Shown here: positions 26,864-36,410 of the stretch, piece by piece
How the letters are laid out: each line of letters opens with the position of its first letter
Numbering within the stretch: the stretch's first letter is position 1
DNA from: Bacteroidota bacterium
Lineage (GTDB): Bacteria > Bacteroidota > Bacteroidia > Chitinophagales > Chitinophagaceae
DNA: 64,000 nucleotides
Assembly: GCA_023417815.1 (NCBI GenBank)
Contig: JAEZEI010000068.1
Span: 39,252-103,251 of the forward strand
Direction: 5' to 3'
Made by a program: the position numbers and the translations under genes
Notes under the pieces: model-generated
The model's database searches: none
The model's input: only the letters and a program-made list of their open reading frames with translations
Told to the model about the DNA's origin: nothing

Positions 26864-27103
26864 CTGAAAACATTTTTTCGGTTGAAAAAATATTTTTCAT
26901 CAGGATAAACAGGCTTTGAAAAGGATTGGAAATACCAGGCGGTTTTCACAACACGGATAGCAGAGCAGCATTAATTCTATGGGGGGAGTTAGAAAAAATA
27001 TCGGCTCAGAGGTATAGCAAATATAATAAATTTTGCAATAAGCCAAACTTTTTTAAAAATCCCTTTCCACGGCAGCACGGGTAAAAGCTTAATTTTACGC
27101 CGT

Positions 27104-27913
27104 ATGAAACAACTGTTTACCGTTCTTGTAGTGTTGAATATCGTAGCCTGTAATGGTGATACTGACCCCGATACCGACCCGGACATCATTCCCCCTGCAA
27201 CTGGCATACCAACTCCTCAGCATATCTCCTATACTATAATCGGTCAGATCCCGCACGACACCAGCGCCTATACACAGGGGCTTGAATTCTACAACGGGAA
27301 ACTCCTGGAGAGTACTGGCGATTATGAGAATTCCTCGATCCGCATCACCGACCCGCGCACCGGTGCCGTTGAAAAGAAACATATAATGGGTTCCAGGGAT
27401 ATCTTCGGCGAGGGCATAACTGTATTGAACGGCAAGATCTACCAGCTTACCTGGGAAAGCAATCTCGCCTATGTGTATGATGCCAATGACATCACCAAAC
27501 CGGTTCGCACCTTCAAATGGCCTTACCAGGGATGGGGCATCACCAATAACGGAAGTGATCTCATTATATCCGATGGTTCATCTAACCTCTACTTTGTTGA
27601 TCCCGCAAACTTCAACGTACGCAATACCCTCGCTGTACGCAGTAACCGCGGTTCGGTGAACCAGCTTAATGAACTTGAATTCATTGAAGGTTACGTGTAC
27701 GCCAATGTATATACCACCAACGATATTGTGAAGATCGATCCGGAATCCGGCTTTGTTGTGGGACGTATGTCGTTCGATAACCTGCTTCAACGCAATGAAT
27801 ACGTGCCGGGGCATACAGATTATTTCAATGGCATTGCATGGGACAGTACTTCCAGGACCATGGTGGTGACAGGAAAACGCTGGCCAAAGATGTTCCAGGT
27901 AAAATTCAATTAG
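27104..27913 (+). CDS. Glutaminyl-peptide cyclotransferase (bacterial beta-propeller type), lipoprotein
   Basis: 269 aa. The N-terminus MKQLFTVLVVLNIVACNGD is a lipobox (VVAC-type, here NIVAC), so the protein is likely a lipoprotein. The five-bladed propeller family is marked by HDTSAYTQGLEFYNGKLLES, FGEGITVLNGKIYQLTW, then PYQGWGITNNGSDLIISDGS, LNELEFIEGYVYANVY and YFNGIAWD. By family knowledge it cyclises N-terminal glutamine of peptides to pyroglutamate; T9SS cargo in Bacteroidota often carries N-terminal pyroglutamate, so it may act on exported proteins such as those encoded nearby (inference). A TAATTTTA -7-like box is at 27090-27097. Confidence 0.88.
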   Translation: MKQLFTVLVVLNIVACNGDTDPDTDPDIIPPATGIPTPQHISYTIIGQIPHDTSAYTQGLEFYNGKLLESTGDYENSSIRITDPRTGAVEKKHIMGSRDIFGEGITVLNGKIYQLTWESNLAYVYDANDITKPVRTFKWPYQGWGITNNGSDLIISDGSSNLYFVDPANFNVRNTLAVRSNRGSVNQLNELEFIEGYVYANVYTTNDIVKIDPESGFVVGRMSFDNLLQRNEYVPGHTDYFNGIAWDSTSRTMVVTGKRWPKMFQVKFN

Positions 27914-27916
27914 GAT

Positions 27917-28804
27917 CTACTTCTTACCGAACACATAAATGACCGAGCTGCATCTTGTTGTATCGAATACAGCCCTGAGGTTGGATAATAGTCCGTGTAT
28001 TCCTGCAGCCAGCACATTCGGCCTGCCCTTATACCTTTCACTCAGCATGCTTACATAGAAACTGTCGAACCACATTGGCAGCATACGGTGGAGTTTAAAA
28101 CCGTATTTGCTTGCAAGGCGTTTCATGCTTTCCGGTGCAAAATGATAAAGATGACGCGGCACATCATACCCGGCCCAGTGCTGGCGGTAATGCCGTGCAT
28201 CAGACGACTGGTGGTTTGGCACGGCGATCAGGATAACCCCGCCCGGTTTAATGATCTTCTTAAGCTGGGCGAGATAATCATGAAGACGATGAACATGCTC
28301 CAGCACATGCCACATGGTGATCACATCAAAAGATTCTTCCTCGAGGTGAAACAATGCTTCCGGTTCCGAAGGAATAATTCCATGCAGGGTTGCAGCATTG
28401 CTTCTTGCACCCGCATCAGGCTCAATACCCATGATCTCCCACCCAGCCTGCTTCATCTCGTTCAGGAAGGCCCCGGTACCGCAACCGATATCCAGTATCT
28501 TACCCGAGTTAAGCGATGAGAATTTCTTTACCAGCTTTCTCTTCTTCTTAAGTGTGATGCCACGCACCATGTGATAAATGGAGTTCACCATCCCCGTGCG
28601 TGTATCGCTGTGGGAGATATATTCTTCAGAGGAATAGTAAGCGCCTATTTTATCTTCTGCCGGCACTCCCTGGGTGAATTTCCCCCTGCACGAATTACAT
28701 TCCCAGATGGAAAATTCCTTGCCGGAAACAGTATGGTCGCGGGCATCGAGAAAGGGAGCGATCTTTTCACTCAGGCAGATAGGGCAACTGGTGTAGTGGA
28801 TCAT
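27917..28804 (-). CDS. Class I SAM methyltransferase with N-terminal zinc ribbon
   Basis: 295 aa. Four cysteines (C7, C10, C36, C39) form an N-terminal zinc ribbon. Around residue 103 the SAM motif ILDIGCGTGAFL occurs, then IMGIEPDAGAR, FDVITMWHVLEHV and KPGGVILIAVPN. This is the Methyltransf_23-type protein common in glycan or natural-product clusters; the substrate is unknown. It is the last gene of a four-gene minus-strand run (TPR, barrel, HU-like, this), 9 bp after the HU-like gene. The 3' end is only 3 bp from the convergent glutaminyl cyclase stop. Confidence 0.88.
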   Translation of the reverse strand: MIHYTSCPICLSEKIAPFLDARDHTVSGKEFSIWECNSCRGKFTQGVPAEDKIGAYYSSEEYISHSDTRTGMVNSIYHMVRGITLKKKRKLVKKFSSLNSGKILDIGCGTGAFLNEMKQAGWEIMGIEPDAGARSNAATLHGIIPSEPEALFHLEEESFDVITMWHVLEHVHRLHDYLAQLKKIIKPGGVILIAVPNHQSSDARHYRQHWAGYDVPRHLYHFAPESMKRLASKYGFKLHRMLPMWFDSFYVSMLSERYKGRPNVLAAGIHGLLSNLRAVFDTTRCSSVIYVFGKK

Positions 28805-28813
28805 TATTCAGGG

Positions 28814-29449
28814 TTAGCGTCCGGGTGTGGTATAGGTTTCAGGTTCGGGGGCAGGACTTACCTTCCTGTTGTTTCCAAAACCGTCGTGTTTGCTGTAATG
28901 TATAAATATAGCTGCAAGGGAAGCGAGGAGGATCACGATGGCGGCGATCCACCATTTAGATCGCTGCGGGTCCTCATCATGGTGCAGTAATTCGGTCATC
29001 TCCACAGAATCGCTCTCCCGGTCTCCAACAAGTATGGCATGGCTGGCCTCGGGATGCACCACCCGTATGGCTGGTACGGCTTGCCTGTACGATCTGATCA
29101 CTGCCTGGCGGAAACGAAGTTTGCCGGTTCCATCCGCGAAAAATGCGCCTAATAATGGAATGGTGAATTCTTCGTCCTGCTTCAGGCTGAAGAGACTATC
29201 GGAAAAAGAACGGTATGCATTCGCAGCTTCCGGAACCGAAATGTTTTCCTGGCGGGCAACATAGTCTTCGAATTCGGTGGAATAACCTGCATCCTCGCGG
29301 AAATTTACGGTGGTCACCGGCGGGTGGATCACCTGGCTCGCCTGGTCGAATACCGGTTCTTCATCATGCAGCGAGAACTGGCCCACTCCCGGGAGAATGC
29401 ATTTCCGCTTGCGCGACAGGAATGGTGCGATATGATTTTCTATGTTCAC
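28814..29449 (-). CDS. CCDC81-like prokaryotic HU domain membrane protein
   Basis: 211 aa. The N-terminal ~120 residues contain two HU-like modules of the CCDC81-prokaryotic type (LSRKRKCILPGVGQFSLHDE ... VNFREDAGYSTEFEDYVARQ; FTIPLLGAFFADGTGKLRF). A single membrane segment (WWIAAIVILLASLAAIFIHY) lies near residue 170 and a short Pro-rich tail follows. A SPOR domain normally ends this family; here the protein stops ~20 residues after the membrane segment, so the SPOR part is missing. By family knowledge it may bind peptidoglycan or organise the envelope. It lies 3 bp downstream of the barrel gene in the same operon. Confidence 0.8.
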   Translation of the reverse strand: MNIENHIAPFLSRKRKCILPGVGQFSLHDEEPVFDQASQVIHPPVTTVNFREDAGYSTEFEDYVARQENISVPEAANAYRSFSDSLFSLKQDEEFTIPLLGAFFADGTGKLRFRQAVIRSYRQAVPAIRVVHPEASHAILVGDRESDSVEMTELLHHDEDPQRSKWWIAAIVILLASLAAIFIHYSKHDGFGNNRKVSPAPEPETYTTPGR

Positions 29450-29452
29450 TGA

Positions 29453-31084
29453 TCAAAAATTTACGCGTATTCCGCCCATCACATTCATTCCATACACCTC
29501 ATAATTTTTCCAGCGTTCATATTTATCGTTCAGAATATTATTAAAGTTAAGCCATGCTCCGAAATTTTTATTTATCCGGTATTCAAGGCCTGCACTGAGA
29601 TCGGTGCCGCCATCAAATGGCACGGTGGTATTACCCTTGTCCAATGCATCACCACCACCAAACAGGTAAAGATCACCCTTCACCATAAGTTGTTTGAACG
29701 CCCACCACCTAACCGAGGTACGCACTTCCATCGGAACCATGTTCCAGGCATGTTCATGCACTTCCATACCGGTATAACCATTCAGCGTAAGCGCAGCGTT
29801 CAAAGTGAACTTATCCTGGTTGATATAACTGATATCGCCCTGCAGGCGGAAATTATTCAGGTTCGTTTCGTTGGTCACGATGAAGGCTTTGTTGTCTGTT
29901 GCAGTATCGTTTATGAATACCGGCACATTCTCGTAATTGATCATCCCTGCCTTGGCGCTGAAACTGAAATGCTTTCCTACGCTGGCCTTGATGCCACCAA
30001 AGAATTCAACTTCGCGGGTATTGTTTATGAATGCCGGCGGAGCGAGGAAGGGGTTTATGGACGAAAGCCTGTTCAGCGTATTTGCCACGAACCGGCCCTG
30101 GTATCCTCCCTGTACCATCAGCACCCTGTCTTTCAGCTTCGCTTCAAAATGAATGTCGGGCAGCAGCGATACATCACCATTGTTCCATGTTGGTTTCAGC
30201 CCTGCATGCACAGTGATCATGGGCTTAGACCAGGTCAGGTATGGGGCAAGGTGAATGAGATTATTATTCATCCGGAATGATGGATCTCCCAGGAGCCTGT
30301 AATTGGTGAACTGCCCCCTGAATTCAGCGCCAAAAGTGAAATCCTCGCCGAACTTCCTGCTTGCCGGCACGCTGAAGGCAACGGTGGACTCGCTTGCCTT
30401 CCCATCAAGGCTGAAGAAATTCAACTCCACGGACGGATCATAATTTATGCGCAGCTTATTGAGACTGGTATTCTTCACTCCCACCCGGAAAGTAAGGTCT
30501 TCAAAATTCTGCTTTACATCATCCTTATTATAATCATGCTCATTATGATCATATCCATAAAGATTATAGCGATGGTTCTCCAAAGCCACTCCTCCATATA
30601 TCTCATGGTTGGCAACAAAATAACTTCCCAGTGCCTTCACATTGAGCCGGGAAAAATCCTGGTGTTTGATATCGCCTTTAGCAGAAATATAATCGCCATA
30701 TAAATTCAAAAGCGATGTTCTGCCGTCACCGAAGCTGAAACCTGCTTCCAGGTAAGGAGATGAATACGTTCCGAATCCTGCCTTTACATACCTGCGGTCG
30801 CCGAGGTTCATCGATGAATCCATTTGCAACGCCAGCGGCCGCAATGCAACGGGCTGGTAAGCATAGAAGAGATTCTGCGAAGGAACATTATAGCGCAGTG
30901 CGGGCCTTGAGGTATCTACAGGAAGATGTGAACCCGAGAAATTTATCTTGACCGCGTTACGCAGTACAGGTTTATAGGCTGATGTGATGTCAACCGACTG
31001 GGTCCTTGTAGTATCCCTTTGTGCGAAGGAAGCCTGGCTCAGAAAGCACAGTGCTAAGGCGGTATATATTGCTGGTCTGGTCAT
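29453..31084 (-). CDS. TonB-dependent-receptor-like outer-membrane beta-barrel
   Basis: 543 aa. Signal peptide of ~21 residues (ending ASFAQ). A short N-terminal segment (RTQSVDITSAYKPVLRNAVK) carries the 'ITSAYKPVLR' motif seen in a conserved Bacteroidota barrel family. The rest is alternating beta strands ending in aromatic-rich KNFGAWLNFNNILNDKYERW and a terminal Phe (GGIRVNF), as expected for a BAM-inserted barrel. There is no plug domain. Its ATG overlaps the TPR gene's stop (TAATG), so it is translationally coupled to the 1000-residue TPR protein. A joint outer-membrane complex is inferred from this pairing. Confidence 0.82.
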   Translation of the reverse strand: MTRPAIYTALALCFLSQASFAQRDTTRTQSVDITSAYKPVLRNAVKINFSGSHLPVDTSRPALRYNVPSQNLFYAYQPVALRPLALQMDSSMNLGDRRYVKAGFGTYSSPYLEAGFSFGDGRTSLLNLYGDYISAKGDIKHQDFSRLNVKALGSYFVANHEIYGGVALENHRYNLYGYDHNEHDYNKDDVKQNFEDLTFRVGVKNTSLNKLRINYDPSVELNFFSLDGKASESTVAFSVPASRKFGEDFTFGAEFRGQFTNYRLLGDPSFRMNNNLIHLAPYLTWSKPMITVHAGLKPTWNNGDVSLLPDIHFEAKLKDRVLMVQGGYQGRFVANTLNRLSSINPFLAPPAFINNTREVEFFGGIKASVGKHFSFSAKAGMINYENVPVFINDTATDNKAFIVTNETNLNNFRLQGDISYINQDKFTLNAALTLNGYTGMEVHEHAWNMVPMEVRTSVRWWAFKQLMVKGDLYLFGGGDALDKGNTTVPFDGGTDLSAGLEYRINKNFGAWLNFNNILNDKYERWKNYEVYGMNVMGGIRVNF

Positions 31085-34000
31085 TAATCGGCGATTTTTG
31101 AATTTTGTTTTTCGGCATCCACTGCTCTCCTGACCTTTGTTTCTGCTTCAGCCCTCAGTTCAGGAATGGCTGCATTGCGGGCCACGCTTTCATAGGTAGC
31201 CTTGGCATTGAAGTAATCCTTTTGCTGCATGAAGATGTCTCCCAGCAGGATATAAGATTTCGTAACCCAGAGGTCGTACGAGCCTGTTTCCCTGATCACT
31301 GCAGCCGCAGCTTTTTCAGCCTGGGTATAGTTCCCTAAGGTGAAATAGCAATTTGCGATCTCGAATCTTCCTTCTGCACCCCAGGCGCTCTTATTGATAC
31401 CGGCAAGTGAACGGAAAGATACTATAGCATCATTGCAATTGTTGTTTTGCTGCTGCGATTTACCAAGTACGAGATAACCAATGGAACGGTCGTCGGTGGT
31501 TAATCCTTTTCGTGCAAGCAACTCACTGGCAGCCGTATTCGCTTCTGCATATTGCTTCAGTTGATAAAGGCTACGTACCAGTCCGCGGAGCGCTTCTAAC
31601 TGGTTCTGTTGGTTCACGGCGTTCTGCCTTACATCTGAAAAATATTTACGCGCATTCTCATAATCCTTTAATTCGAAATAATAGATACGCGCGGCTTCAA
31701 GGGTTGAGGCTTCATAAAAATTGCTCAGCCCACGCGCGCTTACGGCTGCATAGGCATTAACTGCATTCTGCCAGTCCTTAGATGCACGGTAGCATTCTGC
31801 AGAATAATACATGGCCTCAGTTACATAGATACCGGTGGCATAACGCTGTATATAACTGCTGAAGGCCGGCAGGGCATCCTTGCAGTTTCCTGCATTAAAC
31901 TTCAGGTATGCAGCAGAATAAGTGAGTGAATCAGCCTCTGAAACCGAGACGGCCTTACCGTTCTTCTGCATCAGCGCGATATAATCATCCGCCCTTCCTT
32001 CTTCCACGTAAATATCACGGATGATGGTAAGCGCTTCATCGGCCTCTGATGAACGCGGGTACTGGTTAATGAGTTGTTCATAATGCTTCAGCGCTTCCGC
32101 GTTGCGGTTCAGGTTATAGTTTGCAAGACCGAGCCTTAGCAGCGCCCTGGGCTTTGAGCCATTATCGTTCGAGCGCAAAACAGCATCCAGGAAAGGTATG
32201 GCTTCGCTGAAGCGTTCCCCGGCAATATAGGTTTGCGCGATCTCCATGTTCACATCCTGCACAAGCGCAGAGCCGGGATAATCACCCGATATCCTTCCCA
32301 GTATCCTTATTTTTTCATTGCTGTTGCTGATGCCTGCGATCATTCCTTTCTGGAAGGTGGCATAATCGGCCTGGGCAAAACCATAGGTGATCACCCTGTC
32401 ATACATTGATGTAGCCTTCGCATATTCGCGCAGCATATAGGTCGCATCTGCAGCACGCACATAAGCATCCTGCTGAAGCGGGGTCATGGAAGACGCAGGG
32501 GTTCCTGCCACCTGTTCAAAATTGGTGAGCGCCTGCCTGTAATTTTCTTTCTGCAGGTAGCTGTAACCAAGCACATACTTCGCATCCATGGCATTCGCTT
32601 CACCCTGCGAAACAGCCCCGGATTGCACAAAGGCATTCATGTGGCGCACGGCATCGTCATACCTTCCCTGGCGGTAAGCGATTTCGCCTTTCCAGAAATT
32701 TGCATAAGGAAGGATACTTCCGGATGCACTGCTATTGATAACTCTTGTCAACAACTCGTCGGCATCCGTTAACTGCTGGTCGTTGATGTATTCTATCGCC
32801 CTGCCATACAGTATCCTGGGTAATACACGCTGCATTCCCGCCGTAGGGCGGTCGAACGATTCATACAACGCGAGCGCATCACGATAGTTATTTGAATTGG
32901 CAAGCAATCCTACAAGCAGCTCTTTCGCCTCTGCATCATATTCCGATGATGGATAGTCACGGATAAAGTTCTTCAGCTCTTCGAGCGCAATACCGGGATA
33001 GCCTAATTCATAAGAAAGCTTTGCATAATTAAAGCGCGACACCCGCTGCTGATCAGGATTGCTGTTGTTGAAGGCGCTGTACTGGAAAGCATTCCTTGCA
33101 TTGGCCTTCTGGCCTGTCTGCAGGTAAAGATCTCCGAGGATATACATACTGTTCTGCCCCATTGAATCACGCTCATTGCTTAATTGTTTGAATCCTTCAA
33201 TTGCCTTCAGGGGCTGGTTCTGCTTATAATAGGAATAACTCAGTTCGTACAATACTTCCTTGCTCACCTTTGGAGTGCTGTTCACATATTCCTCCAGCAA
33301 CGGCAAAGCCTTTCCATAATCCTGCCTTTCAAAATATAACTGCCCCAAAAGCAGCTTCAGTTGTTTATCGTAATATATGGTTCTGCCGGAAGAGAGGATC
33401 TGCTGTCCATAAGTGAGAGCTTCATCCTTCTTGCCCTGGAAATAGTAGATCTCGGCGATATAATAAGGAACCACGCCTTCATAATCGGGGTGATCCTGGA
33501 CGATCCTGAAGGCCTTCAGCGCTTCATCATATTGTTTATGATGATAGGAAATGAAACCATAATAGTAAGTGGCAGGGATATAATATTTATTGCCGGGAAG
33601 CTGGTGGATCTCGTTAAAGAGGGGTTTTGCTTCATCAAACCGTTTCAGGTTGAAGAGTGCATATGCCTTTTCGAATTTCGCAAGGACTATCTGCTCATTG
33701 CTGATATTATCATAACCGGCAATATCAAAATATTCCACCGCCTTTTCATGTTCGTTGCGCAGGAAATAAAAATGCGCGAGGTGATAACTCATCATCTGCC
33801 GGCGCGGTTCATTATTCACGGTATGGATATAATGCGCAGCATCTTCTTCTGCGATAGGTTGCAGCAATGCCAGTTCCGAAACGATATAATAATAGTCCAC
33901 ATCTTCCTCCAGGTAGGAAACAGTGGATACATCTTTGCGTGAATGATCCTTGCGCAACTCCTGCAGCAGCGGGTAGGCAAAGGCATACTGTTCCCGGATG

Positions 34001-34119
34001 AAGAATTCCTTCGCCTGCTTGTACTTCTTTTCCGGATCTGTTACAGTATGTGTTGCCTGGGAGACTGCCATCAAGCTCAGGAGCTGGAGCGGCAGCAATA
34101 ATCTTATGGATCTTTTCAT
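31084..34119 (-). CDS. Large periplasmic TPR-repeat protein
   Basis: 1011 aa from the ATG at 34119 (MKRSIRLLLPLQLLSLMAVS); an ATG at 34125 is equally possible, whereas the TTG at 34140 lies in the promoter box. A signal peptide is followed by at least 20 TPR-like units along the whole length (for example YDEALKAFRIVQDHPDYEG, YGKALPLLEEYVNSTPKVS, NYRQALTNFEQVAGTPASS, AEALKHYEQLINQYPRSSEA). Such long TPR proteins beside a plugless barrel are conserved in Bacteroidota and probably form a periplasmic partner of that barrel. First gene of the operon to 27917, with a -7 box at 34138-34145. Confidence 0.85.
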   Translation of the reverse strand: MKRSIRLLLPLQLLSLMAVSQATHTVTDPEKKYKQAKEFFIREQYAFAYPLLQELRKDHSRKDVSTVSYLEEDVDYYYIVSELALLQPIAEEDAAHYIHTVNNEPRRQMMSYHLAHFYFLRNEHEKAVEYFDIAGYDNISNEQIVLAKFEKAYALFNLKRFDEAKPLFNEIHQLPGNKYYIPATYYYGFISYHHKQYDEALKAFRIVQDHPDYEGVVPYYIAEIYYFQGKKDEALTYGQQILSSGRTIYYDKQLKLLLGQLYFERQDYGKALPLLEEYVNSTPKVSKEVLYELSYSYYKQNQPLKAIEGFKQLSNERDSMGQNSMYILGDLYLQTGQKANARNAFQYSAFNNSNPDQQRVSRFNYAKLSYELGYPGIALEELKNFIRDYPSSEYDAEAKELLVGLLANSNNYRDALALYESFDRPTAGMQRVLPRILYGRAIEYINDQQLTDADELLTRVINSSASGSILPYANFWKGEIAYRQGRYDDAVRHMNAFVQSGAVSQGEANAMDAKYVLGYSYLQKENYRQALTNFEQVAGTPASSMTPLQQDAYVRAADATYMLREYAKATSMYDRVITYGFAQADYATFQKGMIAGISNSNEKIRILGRISGDYPGSALVQDVNMEIAQTYIAGERFSEAIPFLDAVLRSNDNGSKPRALLRLGLANYNLNRNAEALKHYEQLINQYPRSSEADEALTIIRDIYVEEGRADDYIALMQKNGKAVSVSEADSLTYSAAYLKFNAGNCKDALPAFSSYIQRYATGIYVTEAMYYSAECYRASKDWQNAVNAYAAVSARGLSNFYEASTLEAARIYYFELKDYENARKYFSDVRQNAVNQQNQLEALRGLVRSLYQLKQYAEANTAASELLARKGLTTDDRSIGYLVLGKSQQQNNNCNDAIVSFRSLAGINKSAWGAEGRFEIANCYFTLGNYTQAEKAAAAVIRETGSYDLWVTKSYILLGDIFMQQKDYFNAKATYESVARNAAIPELRAEAETKVRRAVDAEKQNSKIAD

Positions 34120-34137
34120 GAACATTTTATTGCCGTG

Positions 34138-34145
34138 CAAATATA
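34138..34145 (-). promoter_or_regulatory. -7 promoter box for the TPR-barrel-HU-methyltransferase operon
   Basis: Minus-strand TATATTTG (TAnnTTTG), 12-18 nt upstream of the candidate ATGs at 34125/34119. Confidence 0.5.
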
Positions 34146-34245
34146 TAAGTGTTGGTCACCAAAGGCCCCGGTATTTATTCACCTTATGTGCTGTAAACAA
34201 AATAAATATGATGAAGTTGGCTGTTAAAGGAATGATAAAGAGTAT

Positions 34246-34253
34246 TATTTTTG
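34246..34253 (+). promoter_or_regulatory. -7 promoter box for the DoxX gene
   Basis: TATTTTTG (TAnnTTTG) lies 24 nt before the ATG at 34278. Confidence 0.45.
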
Positions 34254-34277
34254 GATCCTGGTACCAAAACTTATCCA

Positions 34278-34685
34278 ATGAGAAAACTGACTTCCACGAG
34301 CTATTCTGCTGCCGCTTTCAATATTGCGATGCTCCTCCTGAGGATCGTGTTCGGCGCGCTCATCATGAACCACGGCTATTCCAAACTTGTAAACTTCTCA
34401 ACCCTGCAGCATAAGTTCATGAACTTCCTGGGTATGGGAAGCACGTTAAGTCTTGCACTCGTGGTGTTCGCCGAATTCTTCTGCGGGCTCTTCATTATAC
34501 TTGGACTCTTCACACGCATGGCTGCAATTCCACTTGTGATCGTAATGATGGTGGCGTTGTTCAAGGCACATAGCGGCGACTTCTTTGATACGGGTGAAAT
34601 GGCTGCGCTGTTCCTCGGCGGTTTCTTCGTACTGTTAATGGTCGGCCCCGGCAGGGTAAGTGTGGATGGGATGATTGGAAAATAG
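34278..34685 (+). CDS. DoxX family membrane protein
   Basis: 135 aa from the ATG at 34278 (MRKLTSTSYSAAAF). Four membrane segments; the DoxX signature is LLLRIVFGALIMNHGYSKL in the first, then FAEFFCGLFIILGLFTRMAA and the acidic loop FFDTGEMAALFLGGFFVLL. Relatives act in quinone-linked or sulfur metabolism, but most DoxX-like proteins have no assigned activity. Monocistronic by position. The downstream spacer is filled with repeats. Confidence 0.85.
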   Translation: MRKLTSTSYSAAAFNIAMLLLRIVFGALIMNHGYSKLVNFSTLQHKFMNFLGMGSTLSLALVVFAEFFCGLFIILGLFTRMAAIPLVIVMMVALFKAHSGDFFDTGEMAALFLGGFFVLLMVGPGRVSVDGMIGK

Positions 34686-34773
34686 AGGTAGGAGTTGGAA
34701 GTTGGAGGTTTGAAGTTGGAGGTTGTTTAAGGTTTATTGTTTAAGGTTTATTGTTTATTGTTGGGGGAAATGT

Positions 34774-34794
34774 AGAGACGCATACTTGCGTCTT
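34774..34794. repeat. GAGACGC palindrome, copy 2
   Basis: AGAGACGCA, loop TACT, then TGCGTCT; the last right-arm bases are degenerate (T in place of CT). Confidence 0.75.
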
Positions 34795-34911
34795 AAAAAG
34801 ATCATCGCAGATAATTCTACTGAAAGCACTGAATTGCACTGAAAACACTGAAAGACCGTTACTTTTGGCTTCCTTTATTCTATTTGATACCCTAACGACC
34901 TGGCGAACGAA

Positions 34912-34987
34912 GACTCTTTCTGTGCTCTATGTGGTTCTCGGTGATTTCTGTGTTCCTGTTCTTTTGGGCAAAAGAAAGTAACAGGGT
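34912..34987 (-). repeat. 76-bp intergenic repeat, inverted relative to 42672-42747
   Basis: Running from GACTCTTTCTGTG to AAAGTAACAGGGT, it matches the reverse complement of 42672-42747 with only a few mismatches. Its inner end contains the TTTCTTTTG / CAAAAGAAA hairpin also found in the 240-bp repeat at 46052 and 49667. Confidence 0.8.
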
Positions 34988-34991
34988 AATC

Positions 34992-36365
34992 TTATTTCAG
35001 CAGGTCCAGCACCTTCCACATCTTCTGCCGCACCATACCCGGGCTGCCATCGAAGTTGTTTATGATGAACGCGAAGGAATATTCCTTACCACTTTTTGAC
35101 CGTGCATAGCCTGCATAGGCGCGCACACCGCCAATGTACCCGGACTTCATCACCATTCCGTTCATCTCAGGCATGGCTTTATAAAATGAACTGAACCAGG
35201 GCTGTTTTCTCGCATAGTGCAGCAGGGAGGCGAGGGTCTTCACCGGTATGCGGTTGGATACAGACAGGCCGCTTCCGTCAAAATTCTTCATTCCCTCTCC
35301 TATTCCTTTTTGCTTCCAGTAAGCACGAATTGCCTCGAAGCCTGTTATGGTGGTGTTCGGATCATCACTGCTGCCTGCGCCAATGGCTTTTACGAAGGCT
35401 TCACCATACAGGTTGATGCTTTCATTAAGGAATTCTTTCATTACCATATCCAATGGTGGACTAACGATCGAATCGGTCCAGGTAATCCTCTCCTGCAAAA
35501 TATTTCTTTCCGGGTATGAAGATGCGGTAACAAGGCCCTCGCCGAATTTTATCTTCGAACGTTTTATGAAGTACCTGCCGAAGGCGCGTGCAGGATCAGG
35601 AATGGCGCCCGAGATGCGGAATTCTGCCACCCCGCCACCAACAGTTCCGGTGGCATAGATATGTTCATTGTAAGGACTTGCAAAGATCAGCGCCTTATCG
35701 CCGCTTCCCGAAGGTCCCGTGGTGATCATACTCGTTACCTGGCCGGCCACATCAAGCGGAGAAGTGCGTATAACCGTTACCGGTTCATTCAGCCTGCCGG
35801 GTTTGAGGAAGAGATCGTATTTATTTTCATACCAGTTGAAACCGAATGCGCCCGCGCCAAAGTAGTTGCCCATGTCCTGCCATATCCATGTGTCGGGCAC
35901 CGGCTGGTAGCCATAGATCATATCATCTATAAATAACCTGCCCGAAACATTCTTTACATTCTTATATGGTGCAAGCATATCCTGGAAGGCTGCTTCCATT
36001 CCACCCTTATACCTCCAACTTCCGAGTGTTGGATCGCCTCCTCCCTTTATCACCAGGTCTCCATCAATGGAATCATCATTCTTTTTCCCGGTATAGCCCA
36101 AAAGCGTCTTCCAACGGAAATCCCTGCCCAGCATATCATAGGCGGAGATCGCCGTAAGCACCTTCAGTGAGCTGGCAGGCACAAGGCCGGTCCTTTCATT
36201 ATGCGCGAATACCTGCTTTCCATCTGCATCCATCACATACAGGCTGATGATGGCATGGGTGAACTGGTCGTCTTTCTCAAGTGCTGATATGGCATTCCTG
36301 AGTTGCGCTTCCTGCGCATAAACACCGGTAACGGCAAGGAACAGGATGGTAAGAATGGTTCTCAT
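34992..36365 (-). CDS. dacB: D-alanyl-D-alanine carboxypeptidase/endopeptidase (PBP4, peptidase S13)
   Basis: 457 aa from the ATG at 36365 (MRTILTILFLAVTGVYAQ signal peptide); an in-frame TTG at 36374 is rejected. All three penicillin-binding motifs are present: SxxK as S65-S-L-K68 in LVPASSLKVL, SxN in LNESINLYGE and KTG as MKSGYIGGV (KSG variant). The DGDLVIKGGGDPTLGS stretch is typical of S13 enzymes. It acts in the periplasm on peptidoglycan stem peptides. Divergent from cinA, with a spacer of only 45 bp that must hold both promoters. Confidence 0.93.
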   Translation of the reverse strand: MRTILTILFLAVTGVYAQEAQLRNAISALEKDDQFTHAIISLYVMDADGKQVFAHNERTGLVPASSLKVLTAISAYDMLGRDFRWKTLLGYTGKKNDDSIDGDLVIKGGGDPTLGSWRYKGGMEAAFQDMLAPYKNVKNVSGRLFIDDMIYGYQPVPDTWIWQDMGNYFGAGAFGFNWYENKYDLFLKPGRLNEPVTVIRTSPLDVAGQVTSMITTGPSGSGDKALIFASPYNEHIYATGTVGGGVAEFRISGAIPDPARAFGRYFIKRSKIKFGEGLVTASSYPERNILQERITWTDSIVSPPLDMVMKEFLNESINLYGEAFVKAIGAGSSDDPNTTITGFEAIRAYWKQKGIGEGMKNFDGSGLSVSNRIPVKTLASLLHYARKQPWFSSFYKAMPEMNGMVMKSGYIGGVRAYAGYARSKSGKEYSFAFIINNFDGSPGMVRQKMWKVLDLLK

Positions 36366-36410
36366 AATAGGCAATAACTTGCAGGCAAAATAATCCTTAT
36401 AAATTCAAAT

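Larger units (their letters stand above)
34686..34991. other. Repeat-filled spacer between DoxX and PBP4 genes
   Basis: No gene is seen. In order the spacer holds GGAGGTT-type heptamers (~34686-34724), GTTTAAG/GTTTATT heptamers (~34727-34762), a GAGACGC palindrome (34774-34794), a CACTGAAA-type motif run (~34815-34850) and a 76-bp element (34912-34987) whose inverted copy is at 42672-42747. Confidence 0.7.

Noticed and set aside
33361..33942. 193-codon antisense frame inside the TPR gene
   Set aside because: No signal, domain or start context; the sense TPR repeats are unambiguous.
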